A stretch of DNA of 11,461 nt from an uncultured Bacteroidales bacterium (GTDB taxonomy: Bacteria > Bacteroidota > Bacteroidia > Bacteroidales > Bacteroidaceae). Under the pieces are notes generated by a model. It was not told where the DNA came from and ran no database searches. It saw only the letters and a program-made list of their open reading frames with translations. The translations under genes and the position numbers were made by a program. Shown here one piece after another: positions 1 through 7,062 of the stretch (positions within the stretch are counted from its first letter, which is position 1; every line of letters begins with the position of its first letter). The stretch is taken from the NCBI GenBank assembly GCA_947367415.1, contig CANBEE010000072.1:1-11461 (forward strand). Reading direction: 5' to 3'.

Positions 1-81
1 GTGTGCTGTTTTCGGTTGATTTATTTGTTTCTATTTTGTTGTTTCGTTTCTTTTTTGTATCTTTGCAGCAGACAGCGAAAC

Positions 82-99
82 TTATCCACCCTATCCACA
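82..99 (+). promoter_or_regulatory. Tandem pair of DnaA boxes
   Basis: TTATCCACC and CTATCCACA lie head to tail with no spacer. Each differs from the consensus TTATCCACA at one position. They sit directly left of the most AT-rich DNA in the window, the arrangement expected when DnaA loads next to the unwinding element. Confidence 0.6.
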
Positions 100-148
100 A
101 AAACAATAAATATTATTTTTCTTTTTTATTCTCTAAAGAAAAAAATAG
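100..148. other. Candidate DNA-unwinding element (AT-rich)
   Basis: Only 6 of these 49 bases are G or C. The segment is made of A and T runs and begins one base after the tandem DnaA boxes at 82-99. A short AT-rich segment abutting DnaA boxes is where origin melting normally starts. The assignment depends on the oriC call; an AT-rich intergenic spacer without that role is the alternative. Confidence 0.4.
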
Positions 149-181
149 TGAGTATGATGATAGCCTGTGGAAACGGTGTAT

Positions 182-347
182 AAATAATTTGCTCCAAATT
201 TGCATATCTCACACTTCACATAAGGTTTTGTGTTGTCAACAGGTTTTCCACCGGTAGAAAAATCGCTTATGATTGATAGTCAATACACATTGGAAAGTTA
301 TCCACCATCTGTTGACAACGGACAAAGTTAATAAATTAGCTCCGAAT
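182..347 (+). repeat. Imperfect direct repeat inside the DnaA-box region
   Basis: The 18-mers at 182-199 and 330-347 match at 14 of 18 positions and share the core GCTCC inside AT-rich flanks. Both follow an AACGG motif (172-176 and 317-321). The two copies look like a diverged duplication of an origin sub-module, perhaps a protein-binding site. The match is modest and could be partly compositional. Confidence 0.35.
232..319. repeat. Inverted pair of GTTGWCAAC near-palindromes
   Basis: GTTGTCAAC at 232-240 and GTTGACAAC at 311-319 are exact reverse complements, and each is itself palindromic around its middle base. Each lies close to a DnaA-like box (244-252 and 298-306), so box and palindrome are arranged roughly mirror-symmetrically. 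This suggests binding sites for a dimeric protein, but no factor is known to me. Confidence 0.45.
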
Positions 348-488
348 ATCGATGCTAAAACTTGTGAAAAGTGGCGTTGAAAAGTCATTATTAAAAAAGA
401 GCTAACTTTTTTGGCTTTTCGGGAATCCTGTTTAAATGCATCGCAGGGCTGAGACTACCAAATTTTAATCCCAGATTTTTTCAAATAT

Positions 489-507
489 TTTTCCACCGTT
501 ATCCACA
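489..507 (+). promoter_or_regulatory. Pair of DnaA boxes including one perfect consensus
   Basis: TTTTCCACC and TTATCCACA occur in the same orientation separated by one base; the second is a perfect consensus box. The pair lies about 20 bp upstream of the presumed promoter of the methyltransferase gene, so DnaA bound here could also affect that promoter. Confidence 0.6.
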
Positions 508-526
508 TTTATAACAGAATTGTTGT

Positions 527-534
527 TAACTTTG
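527..534 (+). promoter_or_regulatory. Bacteroidetes-type -7 promoter element for the methyltransferase gene
   Basis: TAACTTTG matches the Bacteroidetes -7 consensus TAnnTTTG exactly and lies 21 bp before the ATG at 556. I see no good TTTG -33 element at the expected distance, so only half the promoter is supported. It argues against an upstream TTG start at 520, which would put the promoter inside the coding region. Confidence 0.45.
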
Positions 535-555
535 TTCTATAGAAACAAACGAATA

Positions 556-1089
556 ATGAAAAAACTCAGTATTCTTGAACTTAACCGTATGCAGCTCACC
601 GACTATAGGGAGGCTGATAAGGTACCTTTTGTAGTGGTGCTCGACAATGTGCGTAGTCTGCATAATGTGGGTTCCGTATTCCGTACGTCAGATGCATATC
701 GCGTGGAGCGTATCGTGCTTTGTGGAGTTACTGCTACCCCACCCTCAGCAGAGATTCATAAGACGGCGCTCGGGGCCGAAGACTCTGTAGCATGGCAATA
801 TTATAAGGATACGCGAGAGGCAGTGAGCAAGTTGCATGAAGAAGGATATACAGTATTCTCTATCGAACAGGTGGAGGGAAGTACTGCCTTGCAGGATCTC
901 AAGCTCGAACGAGGAACAAAGTATGCCGTCATCTTGGGCAATGAAGTGAAGGGTGTGCAGCAAGAGGTAGTCGACATGAGTGATGGATGTATAGAGCTTC
1001 CTCAATACGGTACCAAGCATTCACTCAATGTATCAGTGACGGCGGGTATTGTCATTTGGGAGTTTGCTCGACAGCTATTGATAGAATAA
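556..1089 (+). CDS. TrmH/SpoU-family RNA 2'-O-ribose methyltransferase (177 aa)
   Basis: Predicted SAM-dependent methyltransferase that methylates the 2'-OH of a ribose in tRNA or rRNA, acting in the cytoplasm. All three SPOUT motifs are visible: motif 1 at 30-44 (LDNVRSLHNVGSVFR then T), with R43 in the position of the catalytic arginine; motif 2 at 125-133 (VILGNEVKG); motif 3 at 147-164 (IELPQYGTKHSLNVSVTA), which forms the knotted SAM site. At 177 residues it is a nearly bare catalytic domain without the N-terminal RNA-binding domain of RlmB, so the exact target cannot be read from sequence. An in-frame TTG at 520 would add 12 residues, but it lies upstream of the -7 element; the ATG starting MKKLSIL is preferred. 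It is the first gene right of the candidate origin, and the next gene starts 38 bp downstream, probably on the same transcript. Confidence 0.9.
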   Translation: MKKLSILELNRMQLTDYREADKVPFVVVLDNVRSLHNVGSVFRTSDAYRVERIVLCGVTATPPSAEIHKTALGAEDSVAWQYYKDTREAVSKLHEEGYTVFSIEQVEGSTALQDLKLERGTKYAVILGNEVKGVQQEVVDMSDGCIELPQYGTKHSLNVSVTAGIVIWEFARQLLIE

Positions 1090-1127
1090 AGTTGATAAAA
1101 GAAGTAATAATAAATAGTATATAAACA

Positions 1128-1520
1128 ATGAAAAGAGTATATGATTTTTTGAAAGAGGCTAAGGTATATTACCTTGCTACCATGGATGGTGATCAGGCAC
1201 GTGTGCGTCCGTTTGGTACGATTGACCTGTTTGATGGTAAACTATATATAATGACTAAGAATCGTAAGAAGGTTTCTGATCAGATGAAGGCCAATCCGAA
1301 GGTAGAGCTTACTGCCATGCGTGGTGATGACTGGATACGTATCACCTGTGAAGCTTACTTGGAGACACGTCACGAAGCTGTAGTGAGCATGGTGGATGCA
1401 CATCCTCACTTAGCTCAATTTTACCGTGCTGATGATCCCGATACCGAGGTATTCTATCTGGCTAATGCAACAGCCATTATCTTCAGTACTACTCCAGAGC
1501 CGCTGACAATAAAGTGGTGA
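1128..1520 (+). CDS. Pyridoxamine 5'-phosphate oxidase-family FMN-binding protein (130 aa)
   Basis: Small split-barrel flavoprotein of the PNPOx-like superfamily. The length and pattern fit: an N-terminal helix (MKRVYDFLKEAK), a first strand pair at 13-31 (VYYLATMDGDQARVRPFG, then T), the segment LYIMTKNRKKVSDQM at 39-53, where the family binds FMN phosphate, and a C-terminal strand ending in TIKW. Such single-domain proteins, common in anaerobic Bacteroidales and Clostridia, reduce or bind flavin cofactors. Many are loosely called nitroimidazole-resistance-like, but specificity cannot be assigned. It is much shorter than true PdxH (about 215 aa), so a role in pyridoxal phosphate synthesis is not supported. 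It follows the methyltransferase gene by 38 bp with no clear promoter between. Its stop lies 16 bp from the converging stop of the PorZ-like gene. Confidence 0.85.
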   Translation: MKRVYDFLKEAKVYYLATMDGDQARVRPFGTIDLFDGKLYIMTKNRKKVSDQMKANPKVELTAMRGDDWIRITCEAYLETRHEAVVSMVDAHPHLAQFYRADDPDTEVFYLANATAIIFSTTPEPLTIKW

Positions 1521-1536
1521 GAGGGAGTATTCGAAT

Positions 1537-3858
1537 CTATTTCACGAAAAGTATCTTCGTGACAACACCTTCGTTTCCCTCTTCATCGCATCCTAACACG
1601 TAGTATATGCCAGTAGCTACGCGCTGTCCATAAGGAGTCTTACCATCCCAAGTGAAGGAGCCACCAAGTGAGGTTCCTTCGGCTACGAGTCGCCCTGCAG
1701 TGTTGGTAATCTTTACGTGTGTATTGGCTTTGAGTCCTACGATAGTGATGAGTCCATCATAATCGGGTGTCACAGGATTGGGATAGGCATATACCTTCTC
1801 TTCATCGTACTCAGCTTCGCCTTGTGTAGCGTCTGTAGTATATGAGATAAGTCCACGGTCTGTACCTATATATAGTTCACCTGATGAGTGCTGTAGGGCA
1901 AGACTCTCGATAGTGTTTGATGGCAAAGGACTATTGTCCTTAGTGAAGTGATGTACGGTTTCAAGTCCATCGCCCGTGATGAGGTAGAGTCCATTGTTCA
2001 GTGTACCTATCCATTTGCGATTGGCATCGTCAATGGTCATACAAGTGGTGTACACACCATCGAGCAGATAGTCGGCATAATTGGTTCCATCATTGCGCGG
2101 TACTTTGATTTTTGTAAAGTGGTACTTTTCATCAAAGGCTTTCGAAGGATTGTAAAGTACGTAGGGACCCTTGTCGGTCATCACCCAAAGGTCGCCATTG
2201 AGATCTTCAGCAATATCGTTGATGTAATACACCTCGGTAGACTGTCCATCCTGATCGGTAAATTTCTCATTGAATGTGCGTACGCGGTCATCAGCAGTAT
2301 TCTCGAGCGTACCATTAGTATCGATACAGAAGAGGCGCACATCGTAGCGCATGCTCACTACCCATACCCATCCGCGACTGTCGAATAGCACCTCGGTGAC
2401 TGTAGGGAGCGCTTCAAGTTCTTTGTAATAAAGGCTCTTCATGGTACCATCAGGACGCATGATTTTGAGAGGCGACTTTACATTGCCTGCACCGTCAGCA
2501 TTGCTAATCCATAAGTTACCTTCCTTGTCATATTGCAGGCGACTGATACGTGTGTAGCGAGTAGTACCTGGAAGCGCTGTCTCTAGTTCGCTATTCTGGT
2601 CGGTATAGTGGGCTACTAGCTTCATATCTCTGAACTCATAGATGCCCTGTCCGAACGATGAAGCATAATGGTGGTTTTCATCCTTGGGGTCCTGCACGAT
2701 ACTGGTTATGTTCTTGTAATGTACACCTGTTTGCTCGGCAATACCTTCTTCTTGAAAAGTTGTCCATGTGCCATCTTCATACATCATCAATGTACCGTCA
2801 AAGAAGGTTTCATCAAAGTAGTTGAGGCAGCCTCCGGCAATGAGCAGTCGTTCATCATTCACGAAGTTTAGGTATTGACAATGGTTGCGTCGGGGACTAT
2901 TAGGGATTACCTTTGTCACTACTCTCTCGACACGCTTGTTCTCTTTGTCGTAACGGTAACCATTGAGTCCTTCAGTGCCACATGCGGCCCAATAGGTGGT
3001 TCCGTCGGTTGTGAGGTATTTAACATTATCCTCAATGGTCAGTAGAGTAGCCTTATCAAGTGTTTCGTATTCGAATATGTTGATATGATTTCCTACGAAG
3101 AGTTTATCTTCTGTAGTATGCATGAAGTGGAAGGGACCTTTGCGGAGCAGTACAGAATTTCCGTTGGTAGGATTAATGCGGTATACCGACTCCTTAGCTT
3201 TCAGTGCTATGAGTGCTCCATTAAAGGTAGTAAGTTGAGTATATACCTCATTGTTGAGCTTTTGCCAATTGGATATATCTTGCAGATTATTTTTGGTATT
3301 TCCGCTGTATATACCTTCTGCTGTAGCTGCATAGATGATTCCGTGTAGCTCTACGCAGCTGTATGTTGTCTTACCTAACATATAGGTGCCGCCAAACTCT
3401 TGTCGGGCGACATTGAGCACTGTAAGTCCAAAATTGGTGGCAAGGTAAGCATTGTTTCCTATGATGCGCAAATCGTTGACTGTGGGGTCTAGAGTGACTT
3501 TATTTGCATAATCGGTAATATTTGTCAGTGTGCCGTCAGATGCGATAAGGTCAATATTAGCATTGTCGTAGATGATGACTAGTGTACCTGAACTTTCGTC
3601 TGCAGCAATATGGCGTATGCCTTGGTCACTGAGAATATTTGCCTTGTCGTAGTTCTCTACAAACTCGTCTTCAGGACTGTAGGAATAGAGCGAACCATCA
3701 CTTACTACATATACTTTATCGCCTACAGTTACGCACTGCGTAGCATTGTGATAGGCCAAATGCGAGCGCCATGATCCTACAGCACTCTGTGACTCTACAG
3801 CGAGGGAACACAGCAGACAGCATAGTAGAATAAAGTGTCGCAAAGAGGGCTGTTTCAT
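1537..3858 (-). CDS. porZ: PorZ-like type IX secretion system beta-propeller protein (773 aa)
   Basis: Resembles PorZ, a surface component of the Bacteroidetes type IX secretion system which in Porphyromonas gingivalis works with the sortase PorU and presents anionic LPS for cargo attachment. Evidence: an N-terminal signal peptide (about 1-25, hydrophobic core FILLCCLLCSLA); a family-typical start to the first propeller (VGSWRSHLAYHN at 27-38, VSDGSLYSY at 52-60, YDNANIDL at 97-104); repeated propeller blades with two-component-regulator-like signatures (NLWISNADG, GWVWVVS, DLWVMTD, KWIGTLNNGLY, LYIGTDRGL); and a C-terminal sorting-like domain from about 688 with PNPV at 693-696 and VATGIYYV near 747. 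Overall length is close to P. gingivalis PorZ (776 aa as I recall). No other T9SS gene is nearby. It is the last gene of its transcript, 7 bp after rdgB. A generic secreted two-component-regulator propeller protein is the alternative. Confidence 0.8.
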   Translation of the reverse strand: MKQPSLRHFILLCCLLCSLAVESQSAVGSWRSHLAYHNATQCVTVGDKVYVVSDGSLYSYSPEDEFVENYDKANILSDQGIRHIAADESSGTLVIIYDNANIDLIASDGTLTNITDYANKVTLDPTVNDLRIIGNNAYLATNFGLTVLNVARQEFGGTYMLGKTTYSCVELHGIIYAATAEGIYSGNTKNNLQDISNWQKLNNEVYTQLTTFNGALIALKAKESVYRINPTNGNSVLLRKGPFHFMHTTEDKLFVGNHINIFEYETLDKATLLTIEDNVKYLTTDGTTYWAACGTEGLNGYRYDKENKRVERVVTKVIPNSPRRNHCQYLNFVNDERLLIAGGCLNYFDETFFDGTLMMYEDGTWTTFQEEGIAEQTGVHYKNITSIVQDPKDENHHYASSFGQGIYEFRDMKLVAHYTDQNSELETALPGTTRYTRISRLQYDKEGNLWISNADGAGNVKSPLKIMRPDGTMKSLYYKELEALPTVTEVLFDSRGWVWVVSMRYDVRLFCIDTNGTLENTADDRVRTFNEKFTDQDGQSTEVYYINDIAEDLNGDLWVMTDKGPYVLYNPSKAFDEKYHFTKIKVPRNDGTNYADYLLDGVYTTCMTIDDANRKWIGTLNNGLYLITGDGLETVHHFTKDNSPLPSNTIESLALQHSSGELYIGTDRGLISYTTDATQGEAEYDEEKVYAYPNPVTPDYDGLITIVGLKANTHVKITNTAGRLVAEGTSLGGSFTWDGKTPYGQRVATGIYYVLGCDEEGNEGVVTKILFVK

Positions 3859-3865
3859 ACGTTTT

Positions 3866-4435
3866 TTATTTCAGATACTCTGCCAACTGTTCCACTGCTT
3901 TGGCCCGATGGCTAATTCGGTTCTTTACCTCGCTACCCAATTGGGCAAAGGTGAGGTCATAGCCCTCGGGCACAAAGATAGGATCATAACCAAAGCCACC
4001 TTCACCGCGACGCTCATCAATGATGGTGCCGCGTACGATGCCCTCGAAAAGTCGGGTATCTTCACCTATTAATAACGCGATAACGGTACGAAATTGTGCA
4101 CCACGCTCGCTTTTTCCCGTTAAATTGTGCAAAAGCTTGTCCATATTGGCCTCAGAGCCTCCACCACTATAGCGTGCACTGTATACACCAGGCTTACCGC
4201 CAAGCACGTCCACTTCGAGTCCACTATCGTCGGCAAAGCAATCGTATCCGTAGTGCTCCTTTACATATTGTGCTTTTTGTAGGGCATTGCCGGCAAAGCT
4301 ATCGGCAGTTTCGGGGATGTCGTCATTGCAGCCTATCTCGTGCAGACTCAGCACTTCGTAGCTGTCGCCCAATATGGCTGCTACTTCTTCGAGTTTGTGG
4401 GCATTGTTGGTGGCAAATACTATCTTTTGTTTCAT
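3866..4435 (-). CDS. rdgB: RdgB/HAM1 non-canonical purine NTP pyrophosphatase (189 aa)
   Basis: Hydrolyses ITP, dITP and XTP to the monophosphate plus pyrophosphate, keeping deaminated purines out of DNA and RNA; a cytosolic dimer needing Mg2+. The family motifs are all present: the N-terminal TNNAHKLEE (9-17), PETADSFAGNALQKA (41-55), the metal-binding ADDSGL (68-73), PGVYSARYSG (82-91), GFGYDPIF (147-154) and the base-recognition SHRAKA (175-180). Length is normal. I chose the ATG at 4435 because MKQKIVFATNN is the usual beginning; an upstream in-frame ATG at 4459 would add eight residues and overlap the end of the glycosidase gene. With this start the gap to the upstream glycosidase is 10 bp, and the PorZ-like gene begins 7 bp after the stop, so the three genes should share a transcript. 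Confidence 0.95.
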   Translation of the reverse strand: MKQKIVFATNNAHKLEEVAAILGDSYEVLSLHEIGCNDDIPETADSFAGNALQKAQYVKEHYGYDCFADDSGLEVDVLGGKPGVYSARYSGGGSEANMDKLLHNLTGKSERGAQFRTVIALLIGEDTRLFEGIVRGTIIDERRGEGGFGYDPIFVPEGYDLTFAQLGSEVKNRISHRAKAVEQLAEYLK

Positions 4436-4445
4436 ACAGCTTTTC

Positions 4446-6998
4446 TTACTTATAATCATCTGATTTGTAGGGAGATATATTATTGAGTTTTCCTATCTTG
4501 CCAGCTACTACGGGCGTATTCATCAGGCTATGAAAGTCAGCCACGGTGATGGCCGTCTTCGGAGCAAAGTGCTGCGAGGTCATGTAGCGGAGCACACTCA
4601 AGTAGAACTGCTCACCCTCGGGGTACTCTGCAGCTTTCTCCAGGTCGCTCATCGCTACGAGCAGCTTGCCTTTACCTACAGCAAACTCAAACACGAGGCC
4701 TAACTTGTGGTTGCGCTCTATGTTGTCGATGACCTGCACGATGGGGCGGTAATCGGCAGCTGTATTGTCCAGTTTGAATGGATGGCTTGCCTTGATCACG
4801 GGGAACCACTGCCAATTGGTGTGCATCTCGGTGGGGAAGCTGGCAAAGAGAGGATGCTCAGGATCGGTGAGGATACCCAGTGTACCGGGTGATACGTGGC
4901 GATTATTGTTCTCCGAAATGGTCTTGAACATGCGATAGTTCCAGTAGTCAGTCTGGAAAAGTCCGCCCACGGTTTGCTCCGAAGCATCGGGCATAAGCAA
5001 CACCGATTCGCCATTTTCGAGGCGACGGGCTATGTCGGCAGTCAAGGTGCGAGTGATAATAACCCTCTCCTTTAGTGATTCAAGGTTGTTCTCTGTGGGA
5101 TATACCCAGATATCATATGTATTGCACTCCGCATTACCCTCGACCTGTAATGTCAGTTTCAACTGAGTAGCTTGTTGATACTCATTCAAGGCTATGTCAA
5201 GCATTCCAGCATTGATAAGTCCAAATTCATCGGTAGATATGGTGAGCTTACCGCTCTTTTCACCGAGGCTCCAGTTCACAGTCTTTCCTTTCAGACTCTT
5301 CTCACCATAGTTGGCAATCTGAATATCAGCATGCAGCATCTCATCGTTGGTGTAGCAGAATTTATCGGCAATGAGTAGGGGTACCACAGGAGCGCAGAAT
5401 CCGCGCCATTCCTCAGCAGTACACATTCCTTTTGTGTCGAGGAAAGCATCGAGGATGCCTACATACGCACTGCCCTGTCCTGGATAGTCCTGCAGGTCGA
5501 GCAGCTGAAATCCGGCCATATTCGGTGTGCGCAGGTCCATTTCGATGTCTTGTTTGTATAGACGCAGCGACCATTGTCCACTGGCTTGGTGGAAAGCCTT
5601 GGCTTGGTCGGCCATGCCAGCTTTCTCCAGTCGGTCGCGGAAAATTTCCATATTGTATGGATAAAGTGCACCCGTGTATTTGGCTATCTCATCGTAGTTT
5701 GGATAGGTTTGGAACTGAGCTGTCTCATGCGAGATGATGGGCACATCGGTCAGTGAGCATCCCTCCTCAAAGTTCATCCGTGTGTTAGGATAGAAATGAT
5801 TGATCATACCTCCATCGGCAGCATCTGCAAAGGAGAAGGAGCCACGTGTGTGAGTGCCGTAGTTGCCCCAACCTTCACCACCAACACGACAGGTGACGAA
5901 GAAGTCCATACCAGGCTTCACGCCCTGATAACCGAGATAGTAATTGGAGCTCAGTGTATATATCTTATTGGGAGCCATGGCACGGAAGTGCTCGATGAAT
6001 TCAGTCATTTTAGGTATGCTACCGCGTAGCTCATTGCCCAACGCAAACATACGGAACGAGGGGTGATGAGCATACTCACGCATGATAGCTTCACCTTCGG
6101 CCATAAGGAACTTCATCAGAACCGTATCCTTGGGATTAAAATCGCCCCAGAAGGGAAGTTCGGGCTGCAGGTAGATGCCATACTCGTCGGCAGCTACGAA
6201 AGCGGCTTCAGGAGGGCACCAAGAGTGAAAACGTACATGGTTGAGTCCATACTCTTCGCATACGGCAAAGTAGTGACGCCATGAGTCGACATCCATAGCT
6301 ACATGTCCTGTCAAAGGCCATACACACGCATCATGGCGGCCACGAAGATAGATGGGGTGACCATTAGCAAAGAACTGTTGTCCCTCAATATGAAAGTCCT
6401 TGAATGCAGGGTGTACAGGTATAGTCTCCTTTTCAGGTAATGAGGTGGTGAGGGAAATTTCACCGATGATACCGTTCCAGTTGGTCTGTGTATTCTCTGT
6501 ATAGGCATGGCTACTGTCATATACCTGCCAAGGAACTCCACTGCCATTGTCAACCATGATGGCAAGCTCGTGAGTACCGGGAGTGAGTGCAGCTGTGAGG
6601 TCGAAGCGCTGGGGAGTGGAGATATTGTTGGCCGACCCTACCAGCACACCATCAACATATACTTCAGAGGGTTTGGTACGCTCCAGCGTCAAGTAGATAT
6701 TCTTATCCTCCCACTTTTCGGGGATGGTCACCGTGCGGCGATACCATGCTCGTCCCTTATAGGAGTAGGGACGTGAGAGATGGGTGGTCTCGCCCTTCCA
6801 TTCTATGAGATCTCCTTTACGGTTGGTGTCTGTTGTACCGGGCAACACTACTGTATCGTCCATGGCATCAACGGGTTTTACCTGTCCGTCACGATCAAGA
6901 CAGAACTGCCATACACCACTCAGGTCGATGCGCTCTTCGTTGGGAGCACATGCCGAAAGACTCAGAATGATGGAACATAAAAGAAGTATCCTTTTCAT
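4446..6998 (-). CDS. Lipoprotein glycoside hydrolase, GH2-type (850 aa)
   Basis: Predicted exported lipoprotein retaining glycosidase of the GH2 clan (beta-galactosidase/beta-glucuronidase relatives). It has a lipobox LSAC with lipidated Cys17. A jelly-roll sugar-binding domain spans about 24-185 (IDLSGVWQF, RAWYRRTV, VYVDGVLVG), followed directly by a linker and the TIM barrel (about 200-540). Barrel motifs are LRGRHDA (218-224), HVRFHSWCPPEAAF (254-267) and LGNEL (320-324), where Glu323 is the expected acid/base. Glu425 in SHETAQF is the candidate nucleophile. QDYPGQGSAYVGILDAF at 503-519 is also typical of this GH2 branch. About 640-810 looks like an extra beta-galactosidase-type or amidotransferase-like domain. 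The sugar substrate cannot be deduced. There is no SusC/SusD, sulfatase or regulator beside it, unlike glycosidases of polysaccharide utilisation loci. It starts 64 bp after the YitT gene, and rdgB follows after 10 bp. Confidence 0.88.
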   Translation of the reverse strand: MKRILLLCSIILSLSACAPNEERIDLSGVWQFCLDRDGQVKPVDAMDDTVVLPGTTDTNRKGDLIEWKGETTHLSRPYSYKGRAWYRRTVTIPEKWEDKNIYLTLERTKPSEVYVDGVLVGSANNISTPQRFDLTAALTPGTHELAIMVDNGSGVPWQVYDSSHAYTENTQTNWNGIIGEISLTTSLPEKETIPVHPAFKDFHIEGQQFFANGHPIYLRGRHDACVWPLTGHVAMDVDSWRHYFAVCEEYGLNHVRFHSWCPPEAAFVAADEYGIYLQPELPFWGDFNPKDTVLMKFLMAEGEAIMREYAHHPSFRMFALGNELRGSIPKMTEFIEHFRAMAPNKIYTLSSNYYLGYQGVKPGMDFFVTCRVGGEGWGNYGTHTRGSFSFADAADGGMINHFYPNTRMNFEEGCSLTDVPIISHETAQFQTYPNYDEIAKYTGALYPYNMEIFRDRLEKAGMADQAKAFHQASGQWSLRLYKQDIEMDLRTPNMAGFQLLDLQDYPGQGSAYVGILDAFLDTKGMCTAEEWRGFCAPVVPLLIADKFCYTNDEMLHADIQIANYGEKSLKGKTVNWSLGEKSGKLTISTDEFGLINAGMLDIALNEYQQATQLKLTLQVEGNAECNTYDIWVYPTENNLESLKERVIITRTLTADIARRLENGESVLLMPDASEQTVGGLFQTDYWNYRMFKTISENNNRHVSPGTLGILTDPEHPLFASFPTEMHTNWQWFPVIKASHPFKLDNTAADYRPIVQVIDNIERNHKLGLVFEFAVGKGKLLVAMSDLEKAAEYPEGEQFYLSVLRYMTSQHFAPKTAITVADFHSLMNTPVVAGKIGKLNNISPYKSDDYK

Positions 6999-7062
6999 AA
7001 AATGAAACTATATGTGTGTGTTATTCTTGATTAGATTATCCCTTAAATGGCTCTCCTCTACC

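Larger units (their letters stand above)
82..507. other. Candidate chromosomal replication origin (oriC), DnaA-box cluster
   Basis: This gene-free stretch holds seven 9-mers close to the DnaA box TTATCCACA. They are TTATCCACC at 82-90, CTATCCACA at 91-99, TGTGGAAAC (box on the minus strand) at 166-174, TTTTCCACC at 244-252, TTATCCACC at 298-306, TTTTCCACC at 489-497 and a perfect TTATCCACA at 499-507. Six of the seven point the same way, and both ends are formed by close pairs. The DNA between is strongly AT-rich. Clustered, mostly co-oriented DnaA boxes beside an AT-rich segment are the classic bacterial oriC layout, and Bacteroidetes origins are often not next to dnaA. No dnaA, dnaN or gidA gene is visible, so the call rests on the boxes alone. 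The cluster could instead be a DnaA-titrating or regulatory site. The true limits may extend left of the window. Confidence 0.6.

Noticed and set aside
1..257. Two short plus-strand open frames of 60 and 84 codons at the left edge
   Set aside because: Their products are low-complexity Phe/Leu/Ser-rich sequence from T-rich DNA, they overlap the DnaA boxes, and they show no family features.
393..412. AAAAAAG / CTTTTTT inverted repeat with a 6-nt loop in the origin region, considered as a terminator
   Set aside because: The stem is almost all A-T pairs and no gene ends upstream in the window. It is better seen as part of the general AT-richness.
520..555. A TTG start adding 12 residues to the TrmH-family protein
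   Set aside because: The -7 promoter element at 527-534 falls inside this extension, and the ATG at 556 gives a typical N-terminus.
1542..1562. A 7-bp inverted repeat (TCACGAA / TTCGTGA, 7-nt loop) at the convergent 3' ends, as a two-way terminator
   Set aside because: It lies inside the last codons of the PorZ-like gene, is short, and has no T-run on either side, so it is too weak to call a terminator.
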